In this document: positions 26,815 through 27,495 of the stretch, piece by piece | Layout of the letters: the number at the start of each line of letters is the position of its first letter | Numbering within the stretch: the stretch's first letter is position 1 | Assembly: GCA_964521105.1 (NCBI GenBank) | Contig: CAZFPO010000028.1 | Coordinates: forward strand, 1-27,495 | DNA: 27,495 nucleotides | Source: JAQUGA01 sp964521105 | Lineage (GTDB): Bacteria; Bacteroidota; Bacteroidia; Bacteroidales; WCHB1-69 | Direction: 5' to 3' | The notes under the pieces: generated by a model | The model's input: only the letters and a program-made list of their open reading frames with translations | Told to the model about the DNA's origin: nothing | Databases searched by the model: none | Program-made: the position numbers and the translations under genes

Positions 26815-27261
26815 TTACTTTTTAGGCTTAACGGTAGAGCCGTCATTATCTAAATAATCCTTACAAAATTCTATTAATAGCTCCATTGCTCTTTTTTCGC
26901 CTTTTTCGTACGATTTTTCCCAGTCTTCACAAGCTCCATTCATATCTTTTAATTCTGCTTTGGCAAGCCCTCTAAGATGATATACTTCAGCATAATCGGG
27001 CTCAAGTTGAATGGCTTTATTGTAGTCTAAAATAGCTTCTTGGAACAAGCCTAAATAATGTTTTGCTTGACCACGGTGAGCATATAATTCTTGGTCGCCA
27101 TTATCCATTGCAATGGCTTTGTCAAATAATTCTATCGCTTTTTTGTAATTTTTTCTGGTTATTTGATTAACTCCTTGGTCTAATAATTCACGAACTGTTT
27201 CTTGAGAAAAAACACTAAAACTTAGTAAAACAAGGGTAAACATCAAAAATATTTTCTTCAT
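26815..27261 (-). CDS. Exported TPR protein, first of a tandem pair
   Basis: This 148-residue protein has a signal peptide (cleavage expected before Gln20) and about three TPR motifs (~25-125), with NYKKAIELFDKAIAM and FQEAILDYNKAIQLEPDYAE following the TPR consensus. The C-terminal GACEDW block and a second Cys 22 residues later match the paralogue exactly, which suggests a disulfide in the oxidising periplasm. It ends in a basic, polar tail (GSTVKPKK). A -7 box lies 35 bases upstream of the ATG. Function is unknown; TPR proteins of this kind mediate protein contacts. Confidence 0.85.
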   Translation of the reverse strand: MKKIFLMFTLVLLSFSVFSQETVRELLDQGVNQITRKNYKKAIELFDKAIAMDNGDQELYAHRGQAKHYLGLFQEAILDYNKAIQLEPDYAEVYHLRGLAKAELKDMNGACEDWEKSYEKGEKRAMELLIEFCKDYLDNDGSTVKPKK

Positions 27262-27296
27262 TGGGCGTGCTTTTAATGGTTATCTTTATAAAAAAA

Positions 27297-27304
27297 CAAA
27301 ATTA
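27297..27304 (-). promoter_or_regulatory. Candidate -7 box of the tandem TPR operon
   Basis: The minus strand reads TAATTTTG, a full match to TAnnTTTG, ending 35 bases before the ATG at 27261. The rest of the spacer to the window end (27305-27495) is AT-rich, and I see no further gene, RNA or terminator in it. Confidence 0.45.
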
Positions 27305-27495
27305 ATCAAAAAATATTAACCTACATTTAATTTCAAAAGTAAGTTTTTTTTAATTATCTTTCAATAACTAAGCCAAATTATGAAATTTTTCTTTAATGTG
27401 TCGTTTCTTTTTTTGTAATTTGAATGTGTAGTTACTTTTTAATCATACCTGTCCGAACAAATTGGTAATACTCTAATTAATGATTCATATCAATC

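Noticed and set aside
27262..27495. Possible start of another gene at the right edge
   Set aside because: Minus-strand frames from the edge hit stops within a few codons. A plus-strand ATG near 27482 has only four codons before the window ends, so nothing can be supported.

Overview
The window looks like an ordinary chromosomal stretch from a member of the Bacteroidota. It is AT-rich. Three proteins end in type IX secretion (T9SS) C-terminal sorting domains. Nearly every transcription unit has a Bacteroidota-type -7 box (TAnnTTTG), and no strong Shine-Dalgarno sequences are evident. All seven predicted signal-peptidase-I substrates put a Gln at the cleavage site. The PheS with a four-Cys insert and the TopA with glycine/tyrosine-rich C-terminal repeats instead of zinc fingers also fit this phylum. 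The class cannot be fixed from the sequence alone, although the PheS insert reminds me of Bacteroidia.

Layout. 1-4103 (+): mutA-mutB, the two subunits of B12-dependent methylmalonyl-CoA mutase, closed by a bidirectional terminator. 4207-7863 (-): a 1218-residue secreted Ig-repeat protein with a T9SS domain. 8020-8388 (-): a small lipoprotein with its own terminator. 8525-13979 (+): a tight run of exported cyclophilin, pheS, a DUF2723 membrane glycosyltransferase and a NodB-type deacetylase. 14009-14857 (-): a tandem universal stress protein. 14967-16271 (-): a secreted endonuclease/exonuclease/phosphatase-fold protein. 16405-17842 (+): fetA-fetB, an ABC exporter pair. 17973-21665 (+): topA and a degenerate arginase-fold protein. 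21669-22271 (-): a TetR-like regulator. 26255-22417 (-): an outer-membrane barrel-like protein, waaA (Kdo transferase) and a secreted M1 aminopeptidase. 27261-26365 (-): two paralogous exported TPR proteins.

How the genes fit together. There is one metabolic module (succinyl-CoA/propionyl-CoA interconversion), core information genes (pheS, topA), and a large share of envelope and export functions: LPS core initiation, T9SS cargo, periplasmic folding, and a candidate protein O-mannosyltransferase. The secreted proteins carry many D-[S/T]-[A/I/L/V/M/T] sites, the known Bacteroidota O-glycosylation sequon. This makes the DUF2723 gene a plausible partner.

No tRNA, rRNA, CRISPR array, insertion sequence, phage gene or integration site was seen. 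No stretch longer than 300 bases lacks a gene; the longest is the final 234 bases. I found no convincing new multi-gene system. The observations most worth checking are the arginase-fold protein that has lost both metal-binding histidines, the very regular promoter-to-start spacing with one near-leaderless exception (fetA), a strong hairpin inside the start of the deacetylase gene, and the sequon enrichment.
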